From contig CAYRFV010000076.1 of the NCBI GenBank assembly GCA_964423545.1, positions 1-20,935 on the forward strand: a DNA stretch of 20,935 bases. Direction: 5' to 3'. The notes beneath the pieces are model-generated. The model saw only the letters and a program-made list of their open reading frames with translations. It was not told where the DNA came from and did not search any database. The translations under genes and the position numbers were made by a program. The stretch comes from JALOOE01 sp964423545 (GTDB lineage: Bacteria; Chloroflexota; Anaerolineae; CG2-30-64-16). Below, piece after piece: positions 8,050 to 14,902 of the stretch. Every line of letters starts with the position of its first letter. Within the stretch, counting starts at the first letter, position 1.

Positions 8050-8067
8050 GAAGTTGAGACCCCAGGC

Positions 8068-10632
8068 ATGAAGCGCTTTCTCGCCGGCCGCTTCGCGTTA
8101 CTGCTCATTCTGTTGGGCGCGTTGGCGCTCCGCCTTTTTCGGCTCGGCCAGGACAGTCTGTGGTATGACGAAACCGTCAGCACTTTCCTGGCCGGCAGTT
8201 CTCTCCCCGAACTGATCCGCCACACCGCGGGCGATATCCATCCACCTCTGTACTACATTCTGTTGCGCGGTTGGATGCTGACGATGGGCTACGGATCCGG
8301 CCGCGCTGACCCTGCGGGCATCGGCCTGGAGTTCGCGGCTGCTTTCCTCTCGACCGCCTTTGGCGTCGCCCTGGTAGCGCTGGTCTACGCGTTGACTTGT
8401 CGCATAGCTGACCGGCGCGTCGCTCTGTTTGCTGCTGGGGCAGTCGCGTTCAGTCCGTTCAACGTGTGGTACAGCCAGGAAGTGCGGATGTATACCATGG
8501 GAGCCTTTCTGGGCGCGTTGGTGGTCTATGCCCTCGTGTGCGCCCTGCAGGGCAGCTCGTCCGGCGCATCTGCCTCCGGGCCGCCGCGCAGCACGAGTGC
8601 ACTGCAGCGACCTGCGGCCGGCCGGCAACAGGGGAACCGGTGGTGGACGGTCTACGCTCTGGCCGCCGCCGCAGGCATGGCGACTCTTTACTACTTCGCA
8701 TTCCTGCTCGTTGCGGTGAATGTGTGGGCATTGTGGCGGATTGCTGCTCAGGAAGACAGAAGACGGACGAAGAAACCGGCGCCGGGCGCGAATCAGGCAT
8801 CGCGCTTCAGAGCCTGGCTTCGCGCCAACCTGATAGCTTTCGTGCTCTATCTGCTCTGGCTGCCGATCGCAGTCCGGCAAGCCATCGACCCACCAGTGCC
8901 GCCCTGGCGCGCTGCACCGCTTCCGACGACCGCACTGATCGAGAGCTGGAACGCCCTGGCGCTCGGCCAATCGGCGCCGGGCTATCTGTGGCCGCTCCTG
9001 GTAGTGATCCTGGGCGTCTTCATCCTGGGTCTGGCGTTGTTTCAGGCTCGGGGCCAGCGGTCGATAGCTGCATTGCTGCTGCTGGCGACATTCGGTCCGC
9101 TTGCACTCATCCTGCTGCTTTCACCCATCACGCCGCTCTTTCACGTGCGCTACCTCTTCACCTACAGCCCGGCGTTCTACATCGTGGTCGCTGCTGGCTT
9201 CGTGTGGATCGCCGAGCGACACCGCGCCGTGGCGGTCGCGATCGCTGGCTCCTGGCTTGTCGTCTGCGCCGTGACGCTGCGCATGTTCTGGTTCGATCCG
9301 CAGAACCGGGCCGACGACCTGCGCTCAGCAGTGCGTGCCCTGCAGAGCCGCTGGCGGCCCGGCGACGTCGTACTCGTGAATGCCGGGTATGCTTACCCGC
9401 CGCTCTACACCTACTGGGCTGGCCCGATTGCCGGACGCAGCCGCCTGAGCGAATCGCTGCCCCAGCCGAGGAAGGACGACGCGCTCGTGATTGTTGCCAC
9501 GGGCCATGTGACCGAACCTGGCGATTCGGGCGACGGCCTGGGCTGGGGCGATCCGCGCTCGGACTTCTTCGCGCTGCCCGCCGACGTGGCCGAGCGGCAA
9601 CTGGCGGCCCTCTTCTCGGTGCATCCGCGCGTCTGGCACTTCCGCATCTACGACACGGTGAACGACCCGAACGGGCGGATACGATCGCTGCTGGATCGGC
9701 TCGGCCGGATAACCGAAGACCTGGTCTACACCGGCGATGCCAATATGCGCTTGCAGGGATTCGCGCCGAGCTCTGGAGCACGCCCACCTGCCGGGCGACC
9801 GAGAGTGCAGTTCGACGAGGGGCTGCAACTGTGGGTCGACGCACCTGCCACGCAGGCGGTCAGCGGCGACACACTCTACGCGGCGCTCCACTGGCAGCCG
9901 ACCGGGGGCGTGCCTGACTTTGCCACATCGGTTCGCCTGGTCGCGCCGGACGGCAGCGCCTGGAGCCAGCCGACCGACGAGAAGCCGCTTGGCCCGCAGT
10001 TCACAGCCTCGCAGTGGCCGATTGGGCAGGTTCAGCGCCAGGCGATCGCATTGCCGATCCCGCCCGGCACGCCCCCGGGGGAGTACTCGGCCGAACTGGT
10101 TGTGTATGATCCGGTGACAGGACGCCCGTGGCAGGCTCGCCAGACGCAAGGCGCGGCGGCGCGCACGCCCAATGCCGTCAACCTGGGTGGAGTCGTCGTG
10201 ACGCGGTCTGTGGAGTCCGGGCTTGTTGCCCCTGCATTGGCTCAGTTCGGGCCGTTGGACCTGGTCGAAGCAGCATCGCCCGCGCGCATCATCTCGCCCG
10301 GCGGCCTGGCGCCGGTGGAGTTCCTTTGGCGGGCGCGCGAGGCGCCGGTCGAACCCCTGGTCGTGGTGGTGCAGCTGCTCGATCAGAATGGCCGGGTGGT
10401 GGCAGGTCTGGAGGAGCAGCCGTTGCGCGGCCGCTATCCCACCCAACAGTGGGCCGCCGGCGAATTGGTGCGGGATCGTCACACGCTGACAACGCCGGCG
10501 AACCTTGCCCCGGGGATCTACCGGCTCATCGTGGGTGTCTACCGCGCCAGCGACCGGGTGCGACTGCTCACCCCGGATGGTCTGCTCGGCCGGAGCGACT
10601 ACTTCCCCATCAAGCGCATCGCCGTGCATTGA
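8068..10632 (+). CDS. GT39-like membrane glycosyltransferase with C-terminal beta-sandwich domains
   Basis: An 854-residue protein. The first 400 or so residues form many membrane helices, with the GT-C hallmarks: an acidic pair after helix 1 (WYDET, Asp34-Glu35) and the DIHPPLYY motif near residue 55. This matches the COG5305 / PMT_2-like family of polyprenyl-phosphate-sugar-dependent transferases. Residues about 400-560 form a soluble domain, and about 570-854 look like two beta-sandwich modules, probably on the outer face. A polar low-complexity stretch (about 160-195) interrupts the membrane part between helices. The donor is probably a lipid-linked sugar and the acceptor is unknown. The ATG at 8068 is 18 nt past the nucleoside hydrolase stop, so cotranscription is likely although the functions are not obviously linked. 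Confidence 0.85.
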   Translation: MKRFLAGRFALLLILLGALALRLFRLGQDSLWYDETVSTFLAGSSLPELIRHTAGDIHPPLYYILLRGWMLTMGYGSGRADPAGIGLEFAAAFLSTAFGVALVALVYALTCRIADRRVALFAAGAVAFSPFNVWYSQEVRMYTMGAFLGALVVYALVCALQGSSSGASASGPPRSTSALQRPAAGRQQGNRWWTVYALAAAAGMATLYYFAFLLVAVNVWALWRIAAQEDRRRTKKPAPGANQASRFRAWLRANLIAFVLYLLWLPIAVRQAIDPPVPPWRAAPLPTTALIESWNALALGQSAPGYLWPLLVVILGVFILGLALFQARGQRSIAALLLLATFGPLALILLLSPITPLFHVRYLFTYSPAFYIVVAAGFVWIAERHRAVAVAIAGSWLVVCAVTLRMFWFDPQNRADDLRSAVRALQSRWRPGDVVLVNAGYAYPPLYTYWAGPIAGRSRLSESLPQPRKDDALVIVATGHVTEPGDSGDGLGWGDPRSDFFALPADVAERQLAALFSVHPRVWHFRIYDTVNDPNGRIRSLLDRLGRITEDLVYTGDANMRLQGFAPSSGARPPAGRPRVQFDEGLQLWVDAPATQAVSGDTLYAALHWQPTGGVPDFATSVRLVAPDGSAWSQPTDEKPLGPQFTASQWPIGQVQRQAIALPIPPGTPPGEYSAELVVYDPVTGRPWQARQTQGAAARTPNAVNLGGVVVTRSVESGLVAPALAQFGPLDLVEAASPARIISPGGLAPVEFLWRAREAPVEPLVVVVQLLDQNGRVVAGLEEQPLRGRYPTQQWAAGELVRDRHTLTTPANLAPGIYRLIVGVYRASDRVRLLTPDGLLGRSDYFPIKRIAVH

Positions 10633-10653
10633 GCACAACCAGTCGCACCTACA

Positions 10654-10685
10654 CGAAAAGGCGAGCCGCTTCTGCTGGCTCGCCT
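10654..10685 (-). terminator. Rho-independent terminator of the SRP RNA gene
   Basis: AGGCGAGCC and GGCTCGCCT form a perfect 9-bp GC-rich stem with a 9-nt loop (10685-10659). On the minus strand the stem runs into TTTTCG. It lies 10 nt past the expected 3' end of the SRP RNA. In the plus direction there is no T tract, so it is a weaker stop for the glycosyltransferase transcript that ends at 10632. Confidence 0.8.
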
Positions 10686-10695
10686 CATGAGTGCT

Positions 10696-10963
10696 GGCCG
10701 TGCACCCTCTGTCGAGACTCGTCACTCGGCTTACACATACCGACGCACTCAGGCCAGGCGACCCCGTGGCACCCGAGAGTGACCGCTTAGGGCTGCTACC
10801 TTCCGGTCCTGACCCGGTTCACAGGCTCTCGCCGCACAGGACCCAGCCATCAACGCTTGCCGGCAATGCAGTCCCGCTGACCGCAGACCCTCGAGAGGGA
10901 ATTCAACCCCGCTGTAGCGGTTTGCGGGTGCAGGGCACCGCTAGTTCCCCGTCTAGCACGACC
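10696..10963 (-). ncRNA. ffs: Signal recognition particle RNA, large bacterial type with Alu domain
   Basis: Read on the minus strand. The apical S-domain loop is canonical (GGTCAGGACCGGAAGGTAGC), including the GGAA tetraloop and the symmetric loop that binds Ffh. The flanking stem pairs well (CCUGUG with CACGGG, GGCUGGG with CCUGGCC). Upstream is a complete Alu-type 5' domain: the GCUAG...CUAGC hairpin and the GGTGC-CCT-GCACC hairpin. The 3' end carries CGACAGAGGGTGCACGGC. These elements line up with the roughly 270-nt Bacillus subtilis scRNA, not the roughly 114-nt E. coli 4.5S RNA. The RNA works with Ffh/FtsY in cotranslational membrane targeting. The ends are approximate: the 5' end is set from the promoter and the 3' end by comparison with B. 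subtilis. Confidence 0.93.
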
Positions 10964-10969
10964 GAGCAC

Positions 10970-10998
10970 ATCGTAACGCAGCGCTTCGATTTTGTCAA
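10970..10998 (-). promoter_or_regulatory. Promoter of the SRP RNA gene
   Basis: Perfect TTGACA (10998-10993), a 17-nt spacer, then TACGAT (10975-10970) on the minus strand. It is positioned to start the RNA near 10963. Confidence 0.8.
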
Positions 10999-11085
10999 AG
11001 GAAGGTCCGACGCCGCGCATAGCGTCCCTGGTCGCGGCTGGTGCGCGACAGTGTCGGCGCGCTGTGCAGCCGAAGCGCGAACAAG

Positions 11086-11115
11086 CACGCCCCGGTTCCT
11101 TCGAACCGGGGCGTG
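11086..11115 (-). terminator. Terminator of the zinc-ribbon gene
   Basis: A perfect 13-bp inverted repeat with a 4-nt loop (CACGCCCCGGTTC / GAACCGGGGCGTG) lies 28 nt after the stop codon. The T tract on the minus strand is poor (CTTGTTCG), but the stem is very stable. Confidence 0.7.
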
Positions 11116-11143
11116 TCGTCAGGCTAAGAGAACGGCTGGATGG

Positions 11144-11572
11144 TTACCAGTCGTTGCGGCTTCGGCTGCCGCCGCGGCTGCCGCCGCTGGACCGGCCGCC
11201 GCCGTAGCCACCGCCGGACCGGCCACTGCTGTAGCCGCCACCGCTGCTGCTGCGCGAAGGTTGCTGGCTCCTGTAGCAGTCGGAGCAGTACACGGGCTTG
11301 TCGCCGCGCGGCTGGAACGGAACTTCGGTCTGCTTGCCGCACTGGGCGCACACAGCAGGGTACATCTGGCGCTCACCGTAGCTGCCGCTGCTGCTGCCGC
11401 TGCTGCTGCTGTAGCGGCTACCGCCTTCGCGGGCTGCCTTGCGGGCAGCACGGCAGGTCGGGCAGCGGGTCGGCGCGTTGGTGAAACCTTTCTGAGCATA
11501 GAATTCTTGCTCACCGGTGGTGAACACGAATTCGCTACCGCAATCGGAGCAAACGATCGTCTTGTCTTGCAT
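11144..11572 (-). CDS. Small double zinc-ribbon protein with Ser/Gly/Arg-rich tail
   Basis: A 142-residue protein with two CxxC...CxxC zinc ribbons: Cys8, 11, 37 and 40, then Cys75, 78, 96 and 99. The first has the conserved surroundings of the 'probable zinc-ribbon' family (CSDCGSEFVFTTGEQEFY ... RCPTC). Residues 50-66 are Ser/Gly-rich. Residues 104-142 are a low-complexity tail of Ser, Gly, Arg and Tyr with SGG/RGG-like steps, of the kind often found in RNA-binding or phase-separating proteins. I chose ATG 11572; an upstream TTG at 11584 abuts AGGAG and is less likely. The gene is monocistronic, with promoter at 11713-11741 and a hairpin terminator. The molecular function is unknown; nucleic-acid binding is inferred. 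Confidence 0.88.
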   Translation of the reverse strand: MQDKTIVCSDCGSEFVFTTGEQEFYAQKGFTNAPTRCPTCRAARKAAREGGSRYSSSSGSSSGSYGERQMYPAVCAQCGKQTEVPFQPRGDKPVYCSDCYRSQQPSRSSSGGGYSSGRSGGGYGGGRSSGGSRGGSRSRNDW

Positions 11573-11712
11573 GGGTCTTAGCAACTCCTGAATGGATGTG
11601 AAATGTTTACCAGGCTTCCGGTTACGGGGTTACGGTTGGGGCAAGGACCTAGACGGTACGAGACTTTGCATCCACCCAGTGTCGCCGAACTTCGGGAAGC
11701 TTCAACAGCGAG

Positions 11713-11741
11713 ACTATAGCACGGTCTCGGTGAAAACGCAA
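11713..11741 (-). promoter_or_regulatory. Probable promoter of the zinc-ribbon gene
   Basis: TATAGT (11718-11713) is preceded at 17 nt by a weak -35, TTGCGT (11741-11736), on the minus strand. The start near 11706 would give a 134-nt leader. I see no recognised riboswitch in the leader. Confidence 0.55.
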
Positions 11742-11851
11742 ATCTGACACAAGCGTTTTGCAAGGGCGACGGCGTGCGACCGGCGGGAAGCGGAACCGCT
11801 CTTTCCACCGATGCACGGACCATCCACGGCTGCAGCCTGCGCCTAACGTAG

Positions 11852-11938
11852 CGGAGAGGGCGGGATTTGAACCCGCGATCCCTTGCGGGATACACGATTT
11901 CCAATCGTGCGCACTAGACCGAACTATGCGACCTCTCC
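11852..11938 (-). tRNA. tRNA-Ser(GGA)
   Basis: On the minus strand the acceptor stem GGAGAGG pairs with CCTCTCC, with discriminator G. The anticodon arm CACGA-UUGGAAA-UCGUG has anticodon GGA at 11902-11900, reading UCC/UCU. A long variable arm (about 17 nt, stem ATCCC/GGGAT) is typical of class II serine tRNAs, and the T arm GGGTTCAAATCCC is normal. CCA is not encoded. Confidence 0.96.
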
Positions 11939-11953
11939 GTGTCTGCCCGACGG

Positions 11954-11982
11954 ATTATACCTGAGCGACGTGCTTTGGCCAA
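11954..11982 (-). promoter_or_regulatory. Promoter of tRNA-Ser(GGA)
   Basis: Perfect TATAAT (11959-11954) with TTGGCC (11982-11977) 17 nt upstream on the minus strand. The predicted start is about 10 nt before the tRNA. Confidence 0.7.
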
Positions 11983-12031
11983 ATCGAGGTCACTTTGCGT
12001 GGCGGCGGATGGAGCACTATGACCCTTGTCA

Positions 12032-12061
12032 TTGCCCATGAAGCAGCGAGGCAGCTAGAAT
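12032..12061 (+). promoter_or_regulatory. Possible plus-strand promoter for the decarboxylase operon
   Basis: TTGCCC (12032-12037), an 18-nt spacer, then TAGAAT (12056-12061). An inverted repeat (GTTAA-6-TTAAC, 12064-12079) follows at the expected start and may be an operator. The transcript would have a leader of about 170 nt that runs antisense through tRNA-Ser(CGA). Evidence is weak, but it is the best plus-strand candidate before 12237. Confidence 0.35.
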
Positions 12062-12085
12062 GAGTTAATGCTGCTTAACGATAGA

Positions 12086-12102
12086 ACCCCACCGCGTGGG
12101 GT
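12086..12102 (-). terminator. Probable terminator of tRNA-Ser(CGA)
   Basis: A 7-bp stem (ACCCCAC / GTGGGGT) with a 3-nt loop starts 18 nt past the tRNA 3' end. On the minus strand it is followed by TCTATCGTT, a poor T tract. Confidence 0.5.
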
Positions 12103-12120
12103 CCGGTCATCTGGAGCAGG

Positions 12121-12206
12121 CGGAGAGGGTGGGATTCGAACCCACGATCCCTTTCAGGATACGCGTTTTCGAGACGCGCGCACTAGGCCAACTATGCGAC
12201 CTCTCC
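12121..12206 (-). tRNA. tRNA-Ser(CGA)
   Basis: On the minus strand the acceptor stem GGAGAGG pairs with CCTCTCC, with discriminator G. The anticodon arm CGCGU-CUCGAAA-ACGCG has anticodon CGA at 12171-12169, reading UCG. It has a long class II variable arm and T arm GGGTTCGAATCCC. The acceptor stem and D arm are almost identical to those of tRNA-Ser(GGA) 180 bp away. CCA is not encoded. Confidence 0.96.
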
Positions 12207-12218
12207 AGGGCCAGCGGG

Positions 12219-12247
12219 ATTATAGCAGGGAACCACATGAAAGACAA
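12219..12247 (-). promoter_or_regulatory. Promoter of tRNA-Ser(CGA), overlapping the start of the carboxyltransferase gene
   Basis: Perfect TATAAT (12224-12219) with TTGTCT (12247-12242) 17 nt upstream on the minus strand. The -35 box lies within codons 2-4 of the divergent carboxyltransferase gene that starts at 12237. Confidence 0.7.
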
Positions 12248-13781
12248 ACTTGAAGAGCTTCGCCAGATGCGGGCAAAGGCCAAGCTGGGAGGCGGGGAAA
12301 AACGCATCGCTGACCAGCATGCCAAGGGCAAGCTAACGGCGCGCGAGCGCATCGATCTGCTGCTCGACCAGGGCAGCTTCCAGGAGCTGGGTCGCCTGGC
12401 GACGCACAATATTAGCGACTTCGACATGGCCGATAAGAAGTATCCCGGCGATGGGGTGGTCACGGGCTTCGGCAAAGTCGATGGCCGGCGGATTGCTGTC
12501 TATGCACAGGACTTCACCGTGCTCGGCGGCTCCTTCTCGGAAGTACAGTCGCACAAGGTGTGCAAGATCATGGAGCTGGCGCAGGAAAGCGGCATTCCGG
12601 TGGTCGGGCTGCTCGACTCCGGCGGCGCTCGCATCCAGGAGGGTGTGCGCTCGCTCGCAGCCTATGGCGAGTTGTTTGTGCGGAACGTCATGGCTTCTGG
12701 GGTAATCCCTCAGATTTCTGTCCAGATGGGACCCTGCGCCGGTGGCGCCGTCTACTCTCCCGCACTGACCGATTTCATCGTGATGGTGCGCAAGACCGGC
12801 TTCATGTTTATCACGGGGCCAGATGTGATCAAGGCCGTGACGGGTGAGGAGGTCGACTTCGAGACGTTGGGCGGCGCCGTGGCGCACAATGTCAACAGTG
12901 GCGTGGCCCACTTTGCCGCCGACGACGAGCGCGGCGCGTTCCGGCTGGTCAAGGAGCTGCTCTCCTATCTGCCGCAAAACAACAGCGAGGACCCACCGCG
13001 GGTGCCGCCCTACGACGACCCCGCGCGCCGCGATGACCTGCTCGATCGCCTGATCCCGGATGACAGCAGCGAGCCCTATGACATGCGCCAGGTGATCAGC
13101 AGCGTCTTCGACCGCGGGAGCTTCCTCGAGGTCCATGCCCACTATGCCAGGAACGCACTGGTTGGGTTGGCCCGGCTCGACGGTTTTCCGGTGGGGGTTG
13201 TCGCCAACCAGCCGATGTATCTGGCCGGCGTGCTCGACATCGACTCCAGCGACAAGATTGCGCGGTTCGTGCGTTTCTGCGATGCCTTCAATCTCCCGAT
13301 CATTACGTTCGTCGATTGCCCGGGCTACCTGCCCGGCGTGGCGCAGGAGCATGGCGGCGTGATTCGACATGGCGCCAAGATCATCTATGCCTACTGCGAG
13401 GCTACGGTCCCGAAGATCAGCGTGGTTGTGCGCAAAGCGATGGGTGGCGCCTATATCGCCATGAGCAGCAAACAGATGCGGACTGACTTGGCCTACGCCT
13501 GGCCGACCGCCGAGATTGCCGTCATGGGGCCAGAGGGCGCAATCAACATCCTCTATCGCGAGGAGCTCCGCAGGTCGACCGATCCGGTCACGTTGCGTAG
13601 GAAGCTGCTGCAGCAGTACATCGATAAGTTTCACAATCCCTATTCGGCTGCCGACATGGGGCAGATAGACGAGGTGATCGAACCCAGCTACACCCGTCTG
13701 CGGCTGATCATGGCGCTGGAGGTCCTGCGATCGAAGGTCGCCAACAATCCTCCGAAGAAGCACGGGTTGATGCCGGTGTGA
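12237..13781 (+). CDS. mmdA: Carboxyltransferase subunit of a sodium-translocating acyl-CoA decarboxylase (MmdA/PccB-like)
   Basis: A 514-residue protein, the usual size. It has the acyl-CoA carboxyltransferase fold in two halves. Visible signatures are SGGARIQEGV, GPCAGGAVYSPALTDF in the first half, and VDCPGYLPGVAQEHGG, RKAMGGAYIAMSSK and the C-terminal PKKHGLMPV in the second. It would transfer the carboxyl group from an acyl-CoA, most likely (R/S)-methylmalonyl-CoA, to biotin on the carrier protein. Propionyl-CoA carboxylase beta subunits share this sequence. I prefer decarboxylase because OadG-, biotin-carrier- and OadB-type genes follow and no biotin carboxylase is present. I chose ATG 12237 (AGGG upstream); the frame is open further upstream only through the antisense of the tRNA. 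Substrate (methylmalonyl- versus malonyl- or glutaconyl-CoA) is inferred. Confidence 0.9.
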   Translation: MKDKLEELRQMRAKAKLGGGEKRIADQHAKGKLTARERIDLLLDQGSFQELGRLATHNISDFDMADKKYPGDGVVTGFGKVDGRRIAVYAQDFTVLGGSFSEVQSHKVCKIMELAQESGIPVVGLLDSGGARIQEGVRSLAAYGELFVRNVMASGVIPQISVQMGPCAGGAVYSPALTDFIVMVRKTGFMFITGPDVIKAVTGEEVDFETLGGAVAHNVNSGVAHFAADDERGAFRLVKELLSYLPQNNSEDPPRVPPYDDPARRDDLLDRLIPDDSSEPYDMRQVISSVFDRGSFLEVHAHYARNALVGLARLDGFPVGVVANQPMYLAGVLDIDSSDKIARFVRFCDAFNLPIITFVDCPGYLPGVAQEHGGVIRHGAKIIYAYCEATVPKISVVVRKAMGGAYIAMSSKQMRTDLAYAWPTAEIAVMGPEGAINILYREELRRSTDPVTLRRKLLQQYIDKFHNPYSAADMGQIDEVIEPSYTRLRLIMALEVLRSKVANNPPKKHGLMPV

Positions 13782-13910
13782 ATGGCCCAGGTGACCGGAG
13801 ATAGAGATGGTGTTTCGCGAGCGCTGATGGGCGAAGCTCGGCTCCTGTCGCCCGATGTCGCCCGAACCGCCATCCCGGTTCTGCAAGCTCCAGACTCGAT
13901 CAGGAAGTGA
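13782..13910 (+). CDS. Possible 42-residue small ORF between mmdA and the OadG-like gene
   Basis: An ATG lies immediately after the mmdA stop (TGA 13779-13781, ATG 13782-13784). The frame runs 42 codons to a TGA at 13908-13910, six nt before the next gene. The peptide starts MAQVTGDRDGVSRAL and has no membrane helix. There is no clear Shine-Dalgarno, codon use is not strongly biased and I recognise no family. It fills the 135-nt spacer almost exactly, which could be chance or translational coupling. Veillonella methylmalonyl-CoA decarboxylase has an extra small subunit (MmdE), but I see no similarity that would support this identity. Confidence 0.3.
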   Translation: MAQVTGDRDGVSRALMGEARLLSPDVARTAIPVLQAPDSIRK

Positions 13911-13916
13911 CCAACG

Positions 13917-14354
13917 ATGAGCCAAAGCACGGCTGAACTGCTTCGCCAGGGTCTTGCGATTACGGCTGTGGGCATGGGACTGGTATTCGGAGCCCTGGCG
14001 CTGTTCTGGGGCGCAATCTCGCTCCTGGGCCGCATCCCGTCTCCGGGTTCGGCGCCCGCGGTAGAGCCTGGTCCCGTCCCGGCGCTGGTCTCGACGCCGC
14101 CGGTGGAGCCGCCTACCGCAGCGGCCCCCGAGGCTGATGGCCGCGCCGCGCTCACAGAAGAGCGCGCACACGTGGCAGCGGTCGTGGCGGGCGCGCTGAT
14201 GGCGAATGCACTCATGGCGCACGCGATCTCCCCATCCTCCGAACCGTCGCCCGGTCCGACGTTCGAGCATGGCCGCACGGCGCCTGCTTGGGTGACCACG
14301 AATCGCGCCCGCATCATGCGGCCGTGGCAGCCGCCGCGATTCACCGAGAAGTGA
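13917..14354 (+). CDS. OadG/MmdD-like membrane subunit of sodium pump decarboxylase
   Basis: A 145-residue protein with one N-terminal membrane helix (about residues 11-38) carrying the subunit signature (GLAITAVGMGLVF...LALFW). A Pro/Ala-rich linker follows (about 42-75), then a helix (HVAAVVAGALMANALMAHA, about 85-103) and a C-terminal basic/aromatic segment (NRARIMRPWQPPR). This is the order seen in OadG/MmdD proteins, which link carboxyltransferase to the membrane beta subunit. The linker is longer than in the classical gamma subunit of about 85 residues. The start is ATG 13917 with GGAAG 9 nt upstream. Position between the carboxyltransferase and biotin-carrier genes supports the call strongly. 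Confidence 0.82.
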   Translation: MSQSTAELLRQGLAITAVGMGLVFGALALFWGAISLLGRIPSPGSAPAVEPGPVPALVSTPPVEPPTAAAPEADGRAALTEERAHVAAVVAGALMANALMAHAISPSSEPSPGPTFEHGRTAPAWVTTNRARIMRPWQPPRFTEK

Positions 14355-14435
14355 CGACACCGAAGGCCCCAAGGCCCTGGCCGCCGACTCCGCCCTTCGC
14401 GTGTTTCGTCCTTCGTCTGCTGGAGAGGTTTCTGC

Positions 14436-14894
14436 ATGCCCACGTTTGACGTATCCATCCAGGGCAAAACCTATCATGTCGAGATACCTGATCCCGGGGC
14501 GACGCCGCTCTTGGTGATCGTGGACGGAGAGCCGTTCGAAGTGGGGATTGTCGGCACAACGCTCGCCGCCGCAGCCGCGCCGCTCGCAGAGCCCCCACCG
14601 CCAGCGGTGCAGCCGCCCGTGCTGCCCGCGTTGCCGCGCGTGAGCGCCGCGCCCCCCGTTTCTCCCGTCGCAGCTCGCGGTGGCGGCGATATCGTGGCGC
14701 CGATGCCTGGAACGATTATATCTGTCGCGGTTGCGCTTGGCCAGCAGGTGGATGCAGGTCAGGTCGTATGCGTGCTGGAAGCCATGAAGATGAAGAACCC
14801 GCTGCGCGCAACGCACTCCGGCGTCGTGACTGAGATCATCGCCCAGGCCGGTCAGACTGTCGCTCATGGCGAGCTGCTGGTGCGCCTGGCATAG
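14436..14894 (+). CDS. Biotin carboxyl carrier protein of the decarboxylase (MmdC-like)
   Basis: A 152-residue protein with a C-terminal biotinyl domain (about residues 83-152). The motif VLEAMKMKN gives Lys118 as the biotinylation site, and PMPGT (about 89-93) marks the N-terminal edge of the domain. Residues 1-42 form a small beta-rich region with MPTFDVSIQGKTYHVEI, as in biotin carriers of this class. Residues 43-82 are a flexible Ala/Pro linker. It carries carboxyl groups from the carboxyltransferase to the membrane pump. The start is ATG 14436 with GGAGAGG upstream. It ends 8 nt before the pump gene. A biotin ligase is not encoded in the window. Confidence 0.93.
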   Translation: MPTFDVSIQGKTYHVEIPDPGATPLLVIVDGEPFEVGIVGTTLAAAAAPLAEPPPPAVQPPVLPALPRVSAAPPVSPVAARGGGDIVAPMPGTIISVAVALGQQVDAGQVVCVLEAMKMKNPLRATHSGVVTEIIAQAGQTVAHGELLVRLA

Positions 14895-14902
14895 GGGGAG
14901 TC

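Noticed and set aside
9325..10725. 466-codon open frame on the minus strand
   Set aside because: Antisense to the 3' half of the glycosyltransferase gene, with no protein-like features.
10691..11581. 296-codon open frame on the plus strand
   Set aside because: It covers the SRP RNA and the antisense of the zinc-ribbon gene; the Ala-rich part mirrors the Ser/Gly codons on the other strand.
11852..12206. Integrated element using the serine tRNA genes as attachment sites
   Set aside because: The similarity between the two tRNAs is explained by shared tRNA identity. No integrase, partial tRNA copy or flanking direct repeat was seen.
12237..13781. Propionyl-CoA carboxylase beta subunit as the primary call
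   Set aside because: No biotin carboxylase subunit is present and sodium-pump subunits follow directly, so a decarboxylase is more likely. The sequence alone does not exclude carboxylase.
14355..14435. Extra gene between the OadG-like and biotin carrier genes
   Set aside because: The 81-nt spacer has no start with a ribosome-binding site other than the GGAGAGG serving the biotin carrier.
12333..14867. 844-codon open frame on the minus strand
   Set aside because: It is antisense to mmdA, the OadG-like gene and most of the biotin carrier, all with strong family motifs. The translation is Arg/His-rich with no recognisable domain, as expected for a shadow frame in GC-rich DNA.
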